Part shown: positions 13,801-23,844 of the stretch, one piece after another
How the letters are laid out: each line of letters opens with the position of its first letter
Position numbering within the stretch: the stretch's first letter is position 1
DNA from: Pseudopyrenochaeta lycopersici
Lineage: Eukaryota; Ascomycota; Dothideomycetes; Pleosporales; Pseudopyrenochaetaceae
Direction: 5' to 3'
DNA length: 64,000 nt
Assembly (NCBI GenBank): GCA_003313425.1
Contig: NHZP01000024.1
Span: forward strand, 1 to 64,000
The notes under the pieces: generated by a model
Databases searched by the model: none
The model's input: the letters and a program-made list of their open reading frames with translations, nothing else
What the model was told of the DNA's origin: nothing
Translations under genes and position numbers: made by a program

Positions 13801-15312
13801 TATATACTATAGAGAACTAAATTATACTATATAGAGAAGCTAAGACTAGCTACTAAAGACCCCTTCCTATTATAACAAACTAATAACTTAAACCCTGCTA
13901 CTATTATTATATAAGATAATAACTTACAGGAAGACTACCTTAAATAGGTAATTAAGAATATCTAAGATAAGCGCTTATAAAATTAACATAACAAGTTCTA
14001 TATAAAATAGGAGGGGTACTATAACCTAACTTAAGAGCTAGAAGAGAATCTTATTACTATAGAAGCCTATAAGAAATAGAGGACTTATATACAGCCTATA
14101 CAGCTACTATCTAGGAAACTACTAAAAGGTTAGAGAAATAAGCTAGCATAAGCTAACTAACCCTATACGAGGCCCTCTAACCTAAGACGTCTAAAAAACG
14201 TTTATTCTCTTTAGGCTTAGTAAGGACTTAACTCTAACCTTAACTACGCTAAGGAACAGAAACTCTATTAGAAGGTAGGAGAGGTAGAGCACGCCTAGCT
14301 ATATAAGACGCACTGTAATCCTGCCACACGTAATTAGAGTAAGCCCTACTCTACTCGCTAGTAATAGAGACACACTTAGTAAAGGCTGTAAACGTATAAC
14401 ACTCTTATATAGCCTTAGTACAGTTATTAGAATAGAAGTTAGCGTTAAGGGAACTACAGCTATAGATAAGGTAGGCTTTAAAGTAAGATTAATAACTAGA
14501 GAGGAGTTACTAAGCGTTAATCGTATAATAAGTAATAATAAGAGAGAAATTATTAAGACTATAGCTTTACTAAGCATTATACAGGGATTAATTAATAAGA
14601 TAAAGGAAGAATTTAGTAATATAAACTAGCTTAGGCTAAATAACATTAGATATAGAAAAGAAAAGAGGAATAAGACGTATAGAAGTAGTTATAAAGAGAC
14701 AGTAAAACTTATCTATAACTAGAGTATCTAGGATATACTAGATTACGTAGTTAGTAAGGAGAAGAGACGTATTACCTTAAGTAGTAGGAATAATAATACT
14801 AGTAGGTTAAGTTTAGTTAGGAGCGGTTTAAGTAAGCTAAGCGTAAGTAACCTAAGTAATGTTAGCCCTAGTAGCCGCGTGCGTAGATATAATATTACTA
14901 GCAGTCGTACAAGTAAGATAGTTTACACTACTGCTATAACTACTAGGACCCCACACACTGCAATTAGGCTAACTAGCTAAGGGAGCTGCTTTAGGAGGCA
15001 TATTAGTAATAATAGGAAGACGAGTTATACGTAAGTAAGTTAAAGTTAAGTAGTAAAAGAGGAAGAAAGAGTTAGAGGAAAAGCTCTTTATATACGTACG
15101 AGCGAGTAAACGACTAACCTCTCCTCTACTTTACGTTATTAGGTAATAATAATAGGTAAAGGAGGAAAATTACTTATAAACAAATAAGAAAAAGTACACG
15201 CAATATCTCTACTTTTATAGCATAATAACATAACGCTACCTACATAAGTATAAGGTTAAAGTTAAACTACATATAAAGAAGTAATATAGTTATTTAAGGA
15301 GGAGGAGGGTAT

Positions 15313-15562
15313 TATAATAGGCTGCGCCCTTTAAGCAGGAGAGGCTTCGCTACTATCGCACGAGGAAAGAACTCCTTAATCTCCTCTACCCCCTTTTCTT
15401 ATTAGCTTATATAAGTTAGTAGCTAGAGGAGCACGTTCCTCTTTGCTCGTACGAACATATATATATATCCTCTAAGGATACCTGTAACCTCTTCTCTATC
15501 TTTCTCCTTCTGTAGTATAGGACAAATGCACACTCGTTAGTTAGGCCTCTTCGCCCATAACA
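15313..15562 (+). repeat. 3' LTR of copy 1
   Basis: Full-length partner of 8381-8630. Its first bases are mutated (TATAATAGG against TGTAATGGG), a typical G-to-A RIP change. It is followed by the target duplication GCCTA. Confidence 0.93.
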
Positions 15563-15973
15563 GCCTAACTAGAACAGACTGTTACGCCCCTTAGGCTTTA
15601 CTATTATTTATAGAGTTAATAAGGTAGTTTAGTATAATCCTGCAGTTCTAGTGTTATAAATAAGAGGTAACGTTAGAATTAAAAGTGCGTAAATAACAGG
15701 AGCAGCCCTGCCTGTGCAGTCTGCTAGAAACGAAGGTAAGTATAGAGCCTAATTAAAAGTAATAAACAAAATAGTCTGAAATCTCATTGAATTGACGTAG
15801 CTAATGCACTAGCTACTTCGCAAAATCTTAGTTTTAAAGTGAATTATCGTGGTGTGTGGTGCATGGTGCATGATGTTAAGATCTCTCGCATCTCCAAGTC
15901 TTATCACCAAATTTCGCTGACAAAGGAAACCCATCATCACCTAATTGCCTAGGTACCCTGTGCAACGGCACAA
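15563..15973. other. Mixed spacer; un-mutated patch at about 15775-15970
   Basis: The first 200 bases continue the AT-rich repeat that copy 1 entered. From about 15775 to 15970 the base composition returns to normal, with no stop-rich RIP pattern. This patch has no ORF and no recognised motif, and looks like ordinary unique intergenic DNA caught between repeats. Confidence 0.5.
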
Positions 15974-16660
15974 TAGAAGCTTTATTAAGAAAATAAGGCT
16001 ATATAAAGTACTAGACTAGAAGAAGCTTTAAGAAGTAATAAAAAAGTATTAACGTGTCTTATAAGCGAGCGCTGCGGACAAGCAAGCACCGCAGTCTAAA
16101 ATACACTAAAAATCTTAAAAAATTATCTCCTATATCTTAACATTAGTAATATTAAATACTCTGCAAACTTAAAGATAGCTTCTTATACTAATTTTAAAGT
16201 ATTTACTAACTTTTTAGACTAAAAGGCTATATAATTCTGTAGATATAGTATTTTTATCCTTAACTTCTAATAATTTTATTGTATCTTAAGAATAACTTAA
16301 TATATACCCTTATAACTTTAGAAATAATCTACATATAAGTATAAGAAGCTATCTTTAAGTTTTTAGATTATTAAGTATTACTAATGTTAAGATCTAGGAG
16401 ATAATTTTTTAAGATTTTTAGTGTATTTTAGACTGCGGCGCTCACTTGTCTGCGGCGCTCGCTTGTGAGACACGTTAGTATAATTAAGATATAGCTTAAT
16501 ATATAGGAACGTAAGCGTTCCTAGAGACCTATATTTCTAAGATGTTAAGAAAGTTCCTAGGGCTATCTAAGTATTTAACTAACTTCGCGGCGTATAGTAA
16601 CGCTTATATTAAGATAGGCTAGCTACATAAGACAGAGGCTAGCTTCTTCTTCGCTAGAGG
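15974..16660. repeat. Second, inverted copy of the 7323-7584 repeat, split by a MITE
   Basis: Outside the inserted MITE this matches the reverse complement of 7323-7584 with transition-type differences. The match stops abruptly at 16660 (GCTAGAGG), where un-mutated sequence begins. The family is unidentified. Confidence 0.8.
16052..16475. mobile_element. 424 bp MITE with 138 bp terminal inverted repeats, TA target
   Basis: The arms 16052-16189 and 16338-16475 are near-perfect reverse complements, starting ACGTGTCT and ending AGACACGT. The element is flanked by TA on both sides. The uninterrupted copy of the host repeat has a single TA at 7506-7507 at the matching point, so the boundaries and the TA duplication are shown by an empty site. 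The 148 bp centre is AT-rich and non-coding. TA duplication and structure fit a non-autonomous Tc1/mariner-class element; no source transposase is in the window. Confidence 0.88.
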
Positions 16661-16661
16661 T

Positions 16662-16791
16662 TGTAACAGTGCAGAGCCCCACTACGCCAAATGGCCAAAA
16701 GTACATTAATACTAGCTCAACTGCTAGTACTAGGCTCTGTATCTAATATATAGGTGAGCTGCAACGGTACCCCTCTCAGCAATCCGTTACA
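16662..16791 (-). mobile_element. Isolated LTR (130 bp), probably Ty1/copia, with polypurine tract
   Basis: Read on the minus strand, a purine run (AAAGGGGGAGA, 16792-16802) is followed by TGTAACGG and, 130 bp on, the end GTTACA. A short LTR with TGTAAC/GTTACA ends next to an AGGGGGAGA tract is typical of copia-type elements. No 5 bp duplication flanks it and no pol remains, so it is a truncated 3' end. It shows little RIP and marks the boundary between repeat block and gene island. Confidence 0.55.
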
Positions 16792-17111
16792 TCTCCCCCT
16801 TTGTAAAGTATGTTACATGGATTCGCAGACGTATAAACAATTTTTAACTGCGCCAAAGAGACTAATCTTTACCTTAATGATTACTACCGCCAAATAATAT
16901 ATCTAGAATTACTATGCATGAGTAAACTAGAAGGCGGGGACCAGCCGCGGGGTACTATACTTACGTGCTTAACGAATAGTAATCATTTCTCTTTGCACCT
17001 TAAAACTTCAGAACATTTTGTCGTTCAACTAAGATCTCTTTCCCTCAATCTGCTCAACTTCTGCTATCTGCTTGTAACAGCTGTCTATAAGGTCTTGCTG
17101 CTTATTTTATA

Positions 17112-17558
17112 ATGCCTCTCTGGCTTATCTTTCACCCTGAAGGCACATTTGAGGACCTGCCCTCAAAGAAGGCTCTCACTCAAGACATCACAAAAATCTA
17201 TACGGAAATCGGTCTTCCCCCTTTCTACGTGGTTGTAAACTTCATGAAAATGCGTTCTGGAGACGTATGGGTGGGCGCGGATCACGTGTTCGAAAAGCCA
17301 TTTATTCGAATTGTCGCCGACCATATTGCTGTACATATGCCTAATAGCGACGAAGCATACAAGAAGGTTACCGTACGACTAGACCAGGCTTTGAAACCTC
17401 ATGTTGCCGATAAGGGATATGACTGGGAGTTCCACGTGGATGAAACGGAGCGGCGTCTGTGGAAGGTCAATGGAATGATTCCACCAACATTTGGAAGTGA
17501 GGAAGAGAAATTATGGGTTAAGGAAAATCGTGCGGTCCCATATCCTGGAGCATATTAA
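17112..17558 (+). CDS. Tautomerase, cis-CaaD-like (Tautomerase_3 family)
   Basis: A single-exon protein of 148 residues starting MPLWLIFHPEGTF. The Pro after the initiator Met becomes the N-terminal catalytic proline of the tautomerase superfamily once Met is removed. Length and the motif FYVVVNF with a later WVGADHVFEKPF fit the fungal cis-3-chloroacrylic acid dehalogenase-like group (Pfam Tautomerase_3). Such enzymes use Pro1 in keto-enol tautomerisation, hydration or dehalogenation of small acids; the natural substrate of fungal members is generally unknown. It is probably cytosolic, as no signal peptide is seen. The ATG is supported because Pro must be residue 2. The gene is not RIP-mutated although repeats end only 320 bp upstream. 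Assignment is from family resemblance by eye. Confidence 0.88.
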   Translation: MPLWLIFHPEGTFEDLPSKKALTQDITKIYTEIGLPPFYVVVNFMKMRSGDVWVGADHVFEKPFIRIVADHIAVHMPNSDEAYKKVTVRLDQALKPHVADKGYDWEFHVDETERRLWKVNGMIPPTFGSEEEKLWVKENRAVPYPGAY

Positions 17559-19145
17559 ATAAGGAATTTTATATTGTAGTTAAGAGGAAAAGACAGCCGG
17601 GACAGGGATTATACGTGAATAGCGCCGTCTGAGACGTTCACGATTCCTCTAGGGAAAGCAACCTGTCAAAAGTTTCCGCTTGCTAGTCTTGTTGAACTAT
17701 CAAGAATACATTCTAAAATGAGCAATTCTGTTAACTACTCGAGCCTCGCATACTTTGTCTACATTTAGCGGAATTGACGTCTTCGCCAGGCTCTCTGGCA
17801 ATAATTCCCTGATGAGCTTTGCGCGACTCAAGGACATAATCGGTTCGAATGTCACAGACTCACAGTTTGAGGTTGAATAGCAGAGGAAGTTCTTTGGTAA
17901 AAAGAATTAATCGGCAAACTATAGTCAATCAGCACATCCACGTGAAAACCACACAGCAGGCTTATGGACAAAAGGCCTATGTACTGTAGGAGTCCCCTGA
18001 GTAAGCGGACGAATAAAAAATCATCAATATTTAAGTTTCTCTTGCTTAACTTGTTTTGCCGAGCTTTTCGGCCCGCAGCACATTAATTAACAGCGATGGG
18101 TTGGTGTTATGACTGTGATTACTGATTCAGCATAATAAGTACGGGCGTAAGACGAGGCCCAAAGTTAGTCTTAAGAGTTTATTCTAACTACAAGATTACT
18201 ACACTATCGGGCCAGCGGTAGAGCTAGTTTCACATTTCAACGTAGAATTACGGGCGTAAGATAGAATGTAAAGCTAATATTAAAACTTTATTCTACATGT
18301 AGTAATACTACACTATCAGGCGAGCTGTAGTTCTTTAAACTAGTCCTGAAAATGAAACCTCTTACTTCAAGCCCATGTTGATTAAACCGAACGCTGACGA
18401 AGCTCTCGAAAAAAGCTGTGATCATGCCCTAGACAGAAATGATCAATCCCCCAGCATTCTATGAAGCCGTGGTTCTGATTCTGCTTCCAGAAGGGGGTGC
18501 CCATTGAGTGAGAGAAGAATGGAGATGCCTTTTGCCAAATCGTTACCAACCAGATCGTTGTCAAATCGAAGAATGAAGCAAGTATCTACAAGGTATGGAT
18601 GGCCTTGGCTGACAAAATATTGAGTCCAAGCATCGCTCACAGAAGGTTGTAACTGGGGATACTACAAGGAATGGGAGATCCAACAATTGAAACCAAGGCT
18701 ATATTATGGGTCTCTTTGGCTTACTACAGGGACAGACCCGCGGAATAACGCTAAGCTCTCATCGCTTACGAATAAGTCTCATGGCGAGGGCTTTGCGTTT
18801 CTATTAGCCATTAAGGAATTTGCATAGAAGATTGCACCGGCAAATACAAAAGTTGTAGATGGCTATCGCCCAAAAATCCACAACGCCCGCCCCCATTCGA
18901 CTTTTTGGGCCAATTCTACGTCACTTGCTGCACAACTTGGGCATGCGGATGTTAAAAAGAGAGAGCAGTTTGGATCAATTATTAACCACGTAATCAACCC
19001 CGGAAAGTCTGAGCTCCCAAGGTTGCCAATATCTCTTCTGATATAATGAGAGGAATATAGTGAATTTCCAGCCAATCAAATAAGACAAATTCCAAGTTGT
19101 AATGCCCATTAAGTATCTCACTCGCCTGGAACAGCCTGTTTATCT
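17559..19145. other. Gene-poor stretch with a possible gene fragment
   Basis: 1.6 kb without a convincing gene. On the minus strand at about 17715-17915 a frame of some 70 codons stays open and looks protein-like (SVTFEPIMSLSRAKLIRELL) but has no start and matches no family I recognise. Another minus-strand frame at 18443-18640 is open for 65 codons, again without recognised domains. Both may be remains of decayed genes. A two-copy repeat lies at 18140-18330. Base composition is normal. Confidence 0.45.
18140..18330. repeat. Two tandem copies of a repeat of about 85 bp
   Basis: Copies at 18140-18227 and 18249-18330 both start TACGGGCGTAAGA, share TTTATTCTA in the middle and end near ACTACACTATC.GGC. 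They are 109 bp apart and differ by transitions, with the second copy richer in A and T. They could be a decayed short LTR pair or a local duplication; no coding content. Confidence 0.65.
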
Positions 19146-20012
19146 TCAGAGTTTGTTCTCTCGCGCCGCAAATGACTGCTGGCAAGCAAAATGCAGAATG
19201 AAAAGATTCCACCTCTGGGGATACAACTCAACCATACGGTCGTACAATGCCTCAGGGCTCTTCGTCTTAGCAAGCTCCCTTTCAAACGTATAAATATATT
19301 CCCTGGTTGACTGAATTAGATATGGTGCATCGGCTTGAGTAGCTCTCTTGTGCCCTGCTACAACAATGTGCGGTTTCAAAGCCTCAATGCGATCAATAGC
19401 ATCCAGCCACTCCTTGCGCTTAGCTGGGGTGTTTGCTTCACCAAAATGTTGATGACAGTCGCCGTAGACAATATCGCCTGAGACAATAAGGTCGACCGAA
19501 GGAACGTGGAGAAAACTAGAGAATTCGTTGTCTGTGTGCCCAACTTCGATGCCTTGCAATTTCTCGCCATCTATGTAGAACTCCCCAGAAGACGGAAGTG
19601 CCTTAGGGACAGGCTTTGTCGGATGTAGTTGATCCGGGAACATGCCTGGCCAGATGTGTTCATAGGTGGTGTTGTACAGCTCTTGAATGCCAGCAGTAAC
19701 GTTTTGTGTGGCGACAAACTCAACGCCTGGAAACAGTTTTTGGAGGACAGGAACACCCATGAAATGGTCGGGGTGCGCATGCGTGGTATAAATGTACTTC
19801 AACTTCTTCTGTGGAATGGTCTCGGCAATCCATTTCGATATGGCCTCGCCTTGTTCAATGGTAATAGGAGTATCGATGAGGGCAGCGGAATCGGGTCCAT
19901 GAACAAGCACGCAGCTGATGGGCGACCAAACAGACTTTTCGTACTCGGTAAAGCCAGTAGTGGCTCTAACAGGGGAGGCAATGTAAATATCTACTTGAAG
20001 TTTGGAGCTCAT
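19146..20012 (-). CDS. Metallo-beta-lactamase-fold hydrolase
   Basis: A single open frame of 288 residues from ATG at 20012. The metal-binding motif HAHPDH is at residues 78-83. Later come GHTDNE (His ligand), SGDIVYGDCHQH (bridging Asp region) and VVAGHK (final His ligand), in the order of the metallo-beta-lactamase superfamily. The protein probably binds two Zn and hydrolyses a small ester, thioester or lactone; the substrate cannot be told. It has no signal peptide. The last residues (after YPQRW) could instead be intronic, because a GT lies at the codon for W and an AG follows about 34 nt on, but that gap is too short for a typical intron and WNLFILHFA reads like family sequence, so the full frame was kept. 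It is transcribed away from the alpha/beta hydrolase 670 bp to the right, so the two may share a promoter region. Confidence 0.88.
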   Translation of the reverse strand: MSSKLQVDIYIASPVRATTGFTEYEKSVWSPISCVLVHGPDSAALIDTPITIEQGEAISKWIAETIPQKKLKYIYTTHAHPDHFMGVPVLQKLFPGVEFVATQNVTAGIQELYNTTYEHIWPGMFPDQLHPTKPVPKALPSSGEFYIDGEKLQGIEVGHTDNEFSSFLHVPSVDLIVSGDIVYGDCHQHFGEANTPAKRKEWLDAIDRIEALKPHIVVAGHKRATQADAPYLIQSTREYIYTFERELAKTKSPEALYDRMVELYPQRWNLFILHFACQQSFAARENKL

Positions 20013-20682
20013 GTTGTCGATTGAGTGAAGTGTGTTTGGAGGTTTGACGAGAAAGTTATCAAATATATCCCGCAGTTGTTAGGACTTTTATACTCCAGCA
20101 CTCGTGCGGAGAATTAATTCATTAGTATTTGCATTTACGTTAATCCTTGTTAGACAGATATATTCGGACCTTAGATTAATTTCTCACGATCAAAAAAAGT
20201 CTAGATTACTTGTCTTCCGGCGTTCCAACTTGCATAGTGTGCATTGACCAACATTGGGTTGCAAGTAATCATCGGCTCTAGGCAAGATGCGGGGTAACCC
20301 TACGTACGAGAGCGGCTAACTATAGCGTTCATTTGTCCGATGAAGACAAATCATCAATAATAACTGATATAGACTAGAGATTACGGCAAAGAATTACCGG
20401 ATTAAGTAACCTGCATTAACATACTCGACAAGGAGGCAGCCGTACCGGTACGTCTAGAGGCTCCTTGACTATGATTCTTTTCGTGCCTGCTTAACTAACA
20501 GATCTGCAAGTATGAAGCGCCTATATTCTGATTACAAAATGGCTAGAATAGATGATAATTCACACGACGAAGGAAGATTATAAAGCCTCCAAAGCCCAGT
20601 TTCTATCAGCAGAGCCATCTAAACTTCGTTTACCTTTTCTACAGCACACTACGAAGCCTCAGTCAAGGCAATACTTACAGTC
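20013..20682. promoter_or_regulatory. Divergent intergenic region between the two hydrolase genes
   Basis: 670 bp separating the start of the minus-strand metallo-hydrolase from the start of the plus-strand alpha/beta hydrolase. It is probably a two-way promoter. No specific factor site was identified. The 77-codon plus-strand frame at 20552-20785 overlaps the hydrolase in another frame and is not taken as a gene. Confidence 0.5.
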
Positions 20683-21725
20683 ATGGGTGTGGAACCAGTT
20701 GCTTTTCAGGCGGTCGATAAAACTACATTGCGTGGCTCGTTCTATGTTCCTGCGAATTACTCGGGTCAGAAGCTGCCATGTGTAGTCATCTCCCATGGCT
20801 TCTCCGCTGTTAAGGAGCAGGGGCTAACGGCGGTTGCGGAATATTTCACGGCCAACCTTCCTATTACGTGTCTTGTTTTCGACAATCGTGGATTCGGTGA
20901 TAGTGATGCAGCAGAAGGTATGCCTAGGTTGGAGGTCGACGGAGCGGCACAAACGAGCGACATTTCGGACGCCATTACGTATAGTCAGACTCGGCCGGAG
21001 GTGGATCCGGCGAAGATCGGGATTTGGGGTTCGTCCTTTAGTGGAGCCAACGTGCTCTGGGTAGGTGCTGTTGATCGGAGGGTAAAGGCCGTTGTCTCGC
21101 AGGCTCCACTGGTTGACGGATGGTCCGCCTTCGCCAACTTGTTGCGGTCGGATGAGGTAGCCAATTGGGAGGCTGATTTTGAGAAAGGTTCGTGCCGAAC
21201 TATTTTGTTCACTTATTGCGATGTAACTGATCTGAACATTCCAGATCGAATTGCTCGAGCAGCTGGGAAACCGCCCATTATGATCCCTGTTGTTGATCCA
21301 AATCCATTGAACCGATCGGCTATGACTACAAAAGACAGCAATGCGGCTATGGGCGGTGCTGAGAACTTCACGCCTTTCAAAAATGAAGTCACGTTGAAGA
21401 GGCAAGTTAACTCCAAGACATTGTTGGCCGTGTGAGTGAAAGTTCCTTTTACTAATTTATCATCAGTATGGAGAATTTGAGAAAGCATCCTGGAGCGGCT
21501 TGGATTCACCATATATCTCCAACGCCGTTGCTGTTGACTGTTGCTGACAATGACGTTGTAACGCCTACTGCAACTACCTTGGAAGCATATAATCGCGCGC
21601 TTGAGCCAAAGGAGCTGCACATTTTCCCTGGTGGGCATTATGAAGCATACGCTACGCAGCCGAATTTCGAGAGTTGTGTCAAGGTGCAGGCTGATTTCTT
21701 CAAGAGAAAGCTGTGCCCTCACTGA
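20683..21725 (+). CDS. Alpha/beta hydrolase, polyketide transferase af380 / thiohydrolase-like family
   Basis: Three exons give 306 residues: 20683-21187, 21245-21401 and 21467-21725. The fold is shown by SHGF (oxyanion region, residues 37-40), DNRGFGDSD (67-75), the nucleophile elbow GSSFSG (116-121, Ser118), VADNDVVTP (catalytic Asp region) and PGGHYEAY (catalytic His). This is the dienelactone-hydrolase-like group found both as free-standing fungal esterases and beside polyketide synthases. Intron 1 (57 nt) is a multiple of three without a stop, so a naive ORF reads through it; removing it gives FEKDRIARAAGKPP, which fits the family. Intron 2 (65 nt) appears to use a GC donor (AG/GCAAGT) and restores VTLKSMENL across the join. 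The substrate is unknown. Confidence is high for the family, moderate for the exact second donor. Confidence 0.87.
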
Positions 21726-22129
21726 TGCTTGGTGTGTTATGCAGTAGATCCATAAATCTAGTACTTAGCTATATAAATTGGAATACAAAGGCGCATATTA
21801 CTAGCACATTGCTCACTATATGTCAATTGACAAGTCCTACTTCCCAGCGACCACCGTGTTACAAGCCTGTATCACCACTAGCGCAAATTCAGCCTTACAA
21901 ATTCGTCCTTCGGGCCTAGTCCAATAACTTATAAAACTCACAAGGAAAGAGATAAACAAAGTTAAAAAAAAAAAGCTTGAATAAGGTTCGTAATCACTTA
22001 AAATAACATATAATACTACAACCGTATAAACTTAACACGATGGCGAAACGCTAGGCAAGGGTTTTCAGGTAACCGGTGGAGCCTTAGTAAGCGGTCAAAT
22101 AGCAGCCCTTAATTATTCTGCGACGCAGA
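21726..22129. other. Spacer at the edge of the repeat block
   Basis: Unique-looking sequence downstream of the hydrolase, ending in an A run (21965-21974) and then one arm of a 42 bp inverted repeat (22021-22062). Base composition turns AT-rich from about 22130. No gene seen. Confidence 0.5.
22021..22062 (+). repeat. Left arm of a 42 bp inverted repeat bracketing the 16 kb repeat block
   Basis: Starts ACCGTATAAACTT and ends CTAGGCAAGGGT. Its reverse complement is found at 38097-38138 with 38 of 42 positions identical. The two arms lie just outside the two ends of the RIP-mutated block, one at each side, in sequence that is itself not RIP-mutated. Confidence 0.8.
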
Positions 22130-23594
22130 TATAATATCCCTAGAAAATTTAGTTAGCGCTAAGCACTAAAACAGTTTAAAGGCTAGTCTTTAACTAGTCC
22201 TCTTACTAACTAGCTTAGCTAGCTGCTTACTAGGCTACTTACTAAGATAGCTTAATTTCTACTTTAGCTAGTAAGCTCTAGTAACTTTAACTCTCTCTAT
22301 TCTACTAAAGTAAAATTAGGACGTAAGAAAATAATAATAAAAAATCTAATTAGTAAGGGGGCCTTATATAAACCTCCTCCTACTTAAAAATTAGATAATA
22401 ATATATATTCTAAGAGGAGGAAGCTTAATATTATTAACTACCTCTTTTACTACTAGATTAAGGAGCCTAATATACGCCTTAGCCTTAAATAAAAGTAGTA
22501 TTACCTCTAAAGCCTCTCTTAAGATAGTTTTTATAAGCTTCTTATAGCTAAAGAGACTTTAGAGTACTTTAAAGTACTTAAGAGAACTATTAATAATATA
22601 TAGTATAACTAGGTTAAGATTATAGGCCTTAGTTAGAGTAGATAATATAATATATTAAGTGTAAAAAGTAAAAAGCTACCTATTATTAAGCTTACTTTAT
22701 TTAGATAGTTTATTAAGTAAAAATAGTTAAGATAGAAGGTATCTTAGTTCTAGTTATAATAGAGGGTAAAGCTACTATACTAAATAATTATTAGTATTAA
22801 CTCTAACTTACTTAGTAAAGTAAGTATTTACTAGTAAGCTATATATAAATACTTATACTTATAAGTAGTATAGCTTTAAGTTTTTAAATAGCTAGTTTTA
22901 AAGCTTCTACTATTAATAAGATATTACGTAGAGGCGCCTTACTTATACTACTTAGTAGCTACTAACCTACTATCTTAAGTATATAAATTAGTTTTTAAAG
23001 TTTATTTACTATAATTTAATTATTTAAACTAGTTATTATATATTTTAGCGCTGTAAGCTATCTTTAATTATTAATATAAATAGAGTACTTTAGTTAAAGC
23101 TAAAGCTAATCTATTATAGTACGCCAAGTAGATAGATTTAATAGTAAGAGTACTAACTTTAAGACTCTTATATTACTATAGAGCTATTAGTGTTAGCTTA
23201 TAATAATAAAGGGCTACTAGTTAATTAGATAGAGTAAGAGCTATTTAAGTAGCTTAGTAGTAAGGAGAGCTTACTAGTAATAAACTTTATAAGTTTCTAT
23301 AAAAGTAAGTAAGTAAAGTAGCTACTCTAGAAAAATTAAGTTACGCTAGTAGTTATCTCTCTAGGATATATAGGACTACTTTAACTACTAGATATTACTA
23401 TTAATAAAGCTTTTAAAGTATTATTAAGGTCTTACCTTAAGTATATCCTAGAAGCTAAGGTAGCTAGTAAGTTAAGTAACTAAGCTATAGTCTCTACTAG
23501 ATAAATAGTAGTAACTAGAGTAGTTAGGAAAGCCTAAGATAACCTTTATAATAATAAATAGTAGCTAGTTATATAATCTTTTATTTATATAAGT

Positions 23595-23844
23595 TGTTAT
23601 GGGCGAAGAGGCCTAACTAACGAGTGTGCATTTGTCCTATACTACAGAAGGAGAAAGATAGAGAAGAGGTTACAGGTATCCTTAGAGGATATATATATAT
23701 GTTCGTACGAGTAAAGAGGGACGTGCTCCTCTAGCTACCAACTCGTACGAGCTTATGAGAAAAGGGGGCAGAGGAGATTAAGGGGTTCGCTCCCCGTGCG
23801 ATAGTAGCGAAGCCTCTCTTGCTTAAAGGGCGCAGCCCATTACA
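23595..23844 (-). mobile_element. Solo LTR of the 250 bp family, inverted
   Basis: Reverse-complement copy of the 250 bp LTR (begins TGTTATGGGCG, ends CCATTACA) flanked by a perfect 5 bp duplication TAAGT. With no internal sequence it is the product of LTR-LTR recombination. It is one of the less mutated LTR copies. Confidence 0.92.

Larger units (their letters stand above)
8381..15562 (+). mobile_element. Complete RIP-degraded Ty3/gypsy LTR element, copy 1
   Basis: Bounded by two 250 bp LTRs (8381-8630, 15313-15562) that start TG and end CA, and flanked by a perfect 5 bp target duplication GCCTA. A purine tract GGAGGAGGAGGG precedes the 3' LTR. Pol order RT, RNase H region, integrase (Ty3/gypsy) is readable between stops. 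Without the 450 bp solo LTR and its 5 bp duplication inside it, the element is 6727 bp, almost equal to the second copy (28633-35358, 6726 bp). About 1.3 kb between integrase and the 3' LTR is not explained by gag or pol. RIP has destroyed every long ORF, so it cannot move by itself. Confidence 0.92.

Noticed and set aside
14299..14577. 92-codon minus-strand hydrophobic frame in LTR element copy 1
   Set aside because: It is Leu/Ile/Ser-rich from RIP-mutated AT-rich DNA, opposite to the pol strand, and the matching region of copy 2 (33988-34218) is open in a different extent. No conserved start or motif.
16918..17112. 64-codon plus-strand frame just before the tautomerase
   Set aside because: It ends where the tautomerase ATG begins, has no family resemblance, and the tautomerase must start MP for its catalytic proline. 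Probably leader sequence.
21432..21466. GTGAGT donor for the last hydrolase intron
   Set aside because: It gives only a 35 nt intron and inserts residues that do not fit the family. The GC donor at 21402 gives a normal 65 nt intron and a better join.
20824..21722. Long minus-strand frames opposite the alpha/beta hydrolase (193 and 169 codons)
   Set aside because: They are antisense shadows of a GC-rich coding exon and have no motif; the plus strand has a complete catalytic set.
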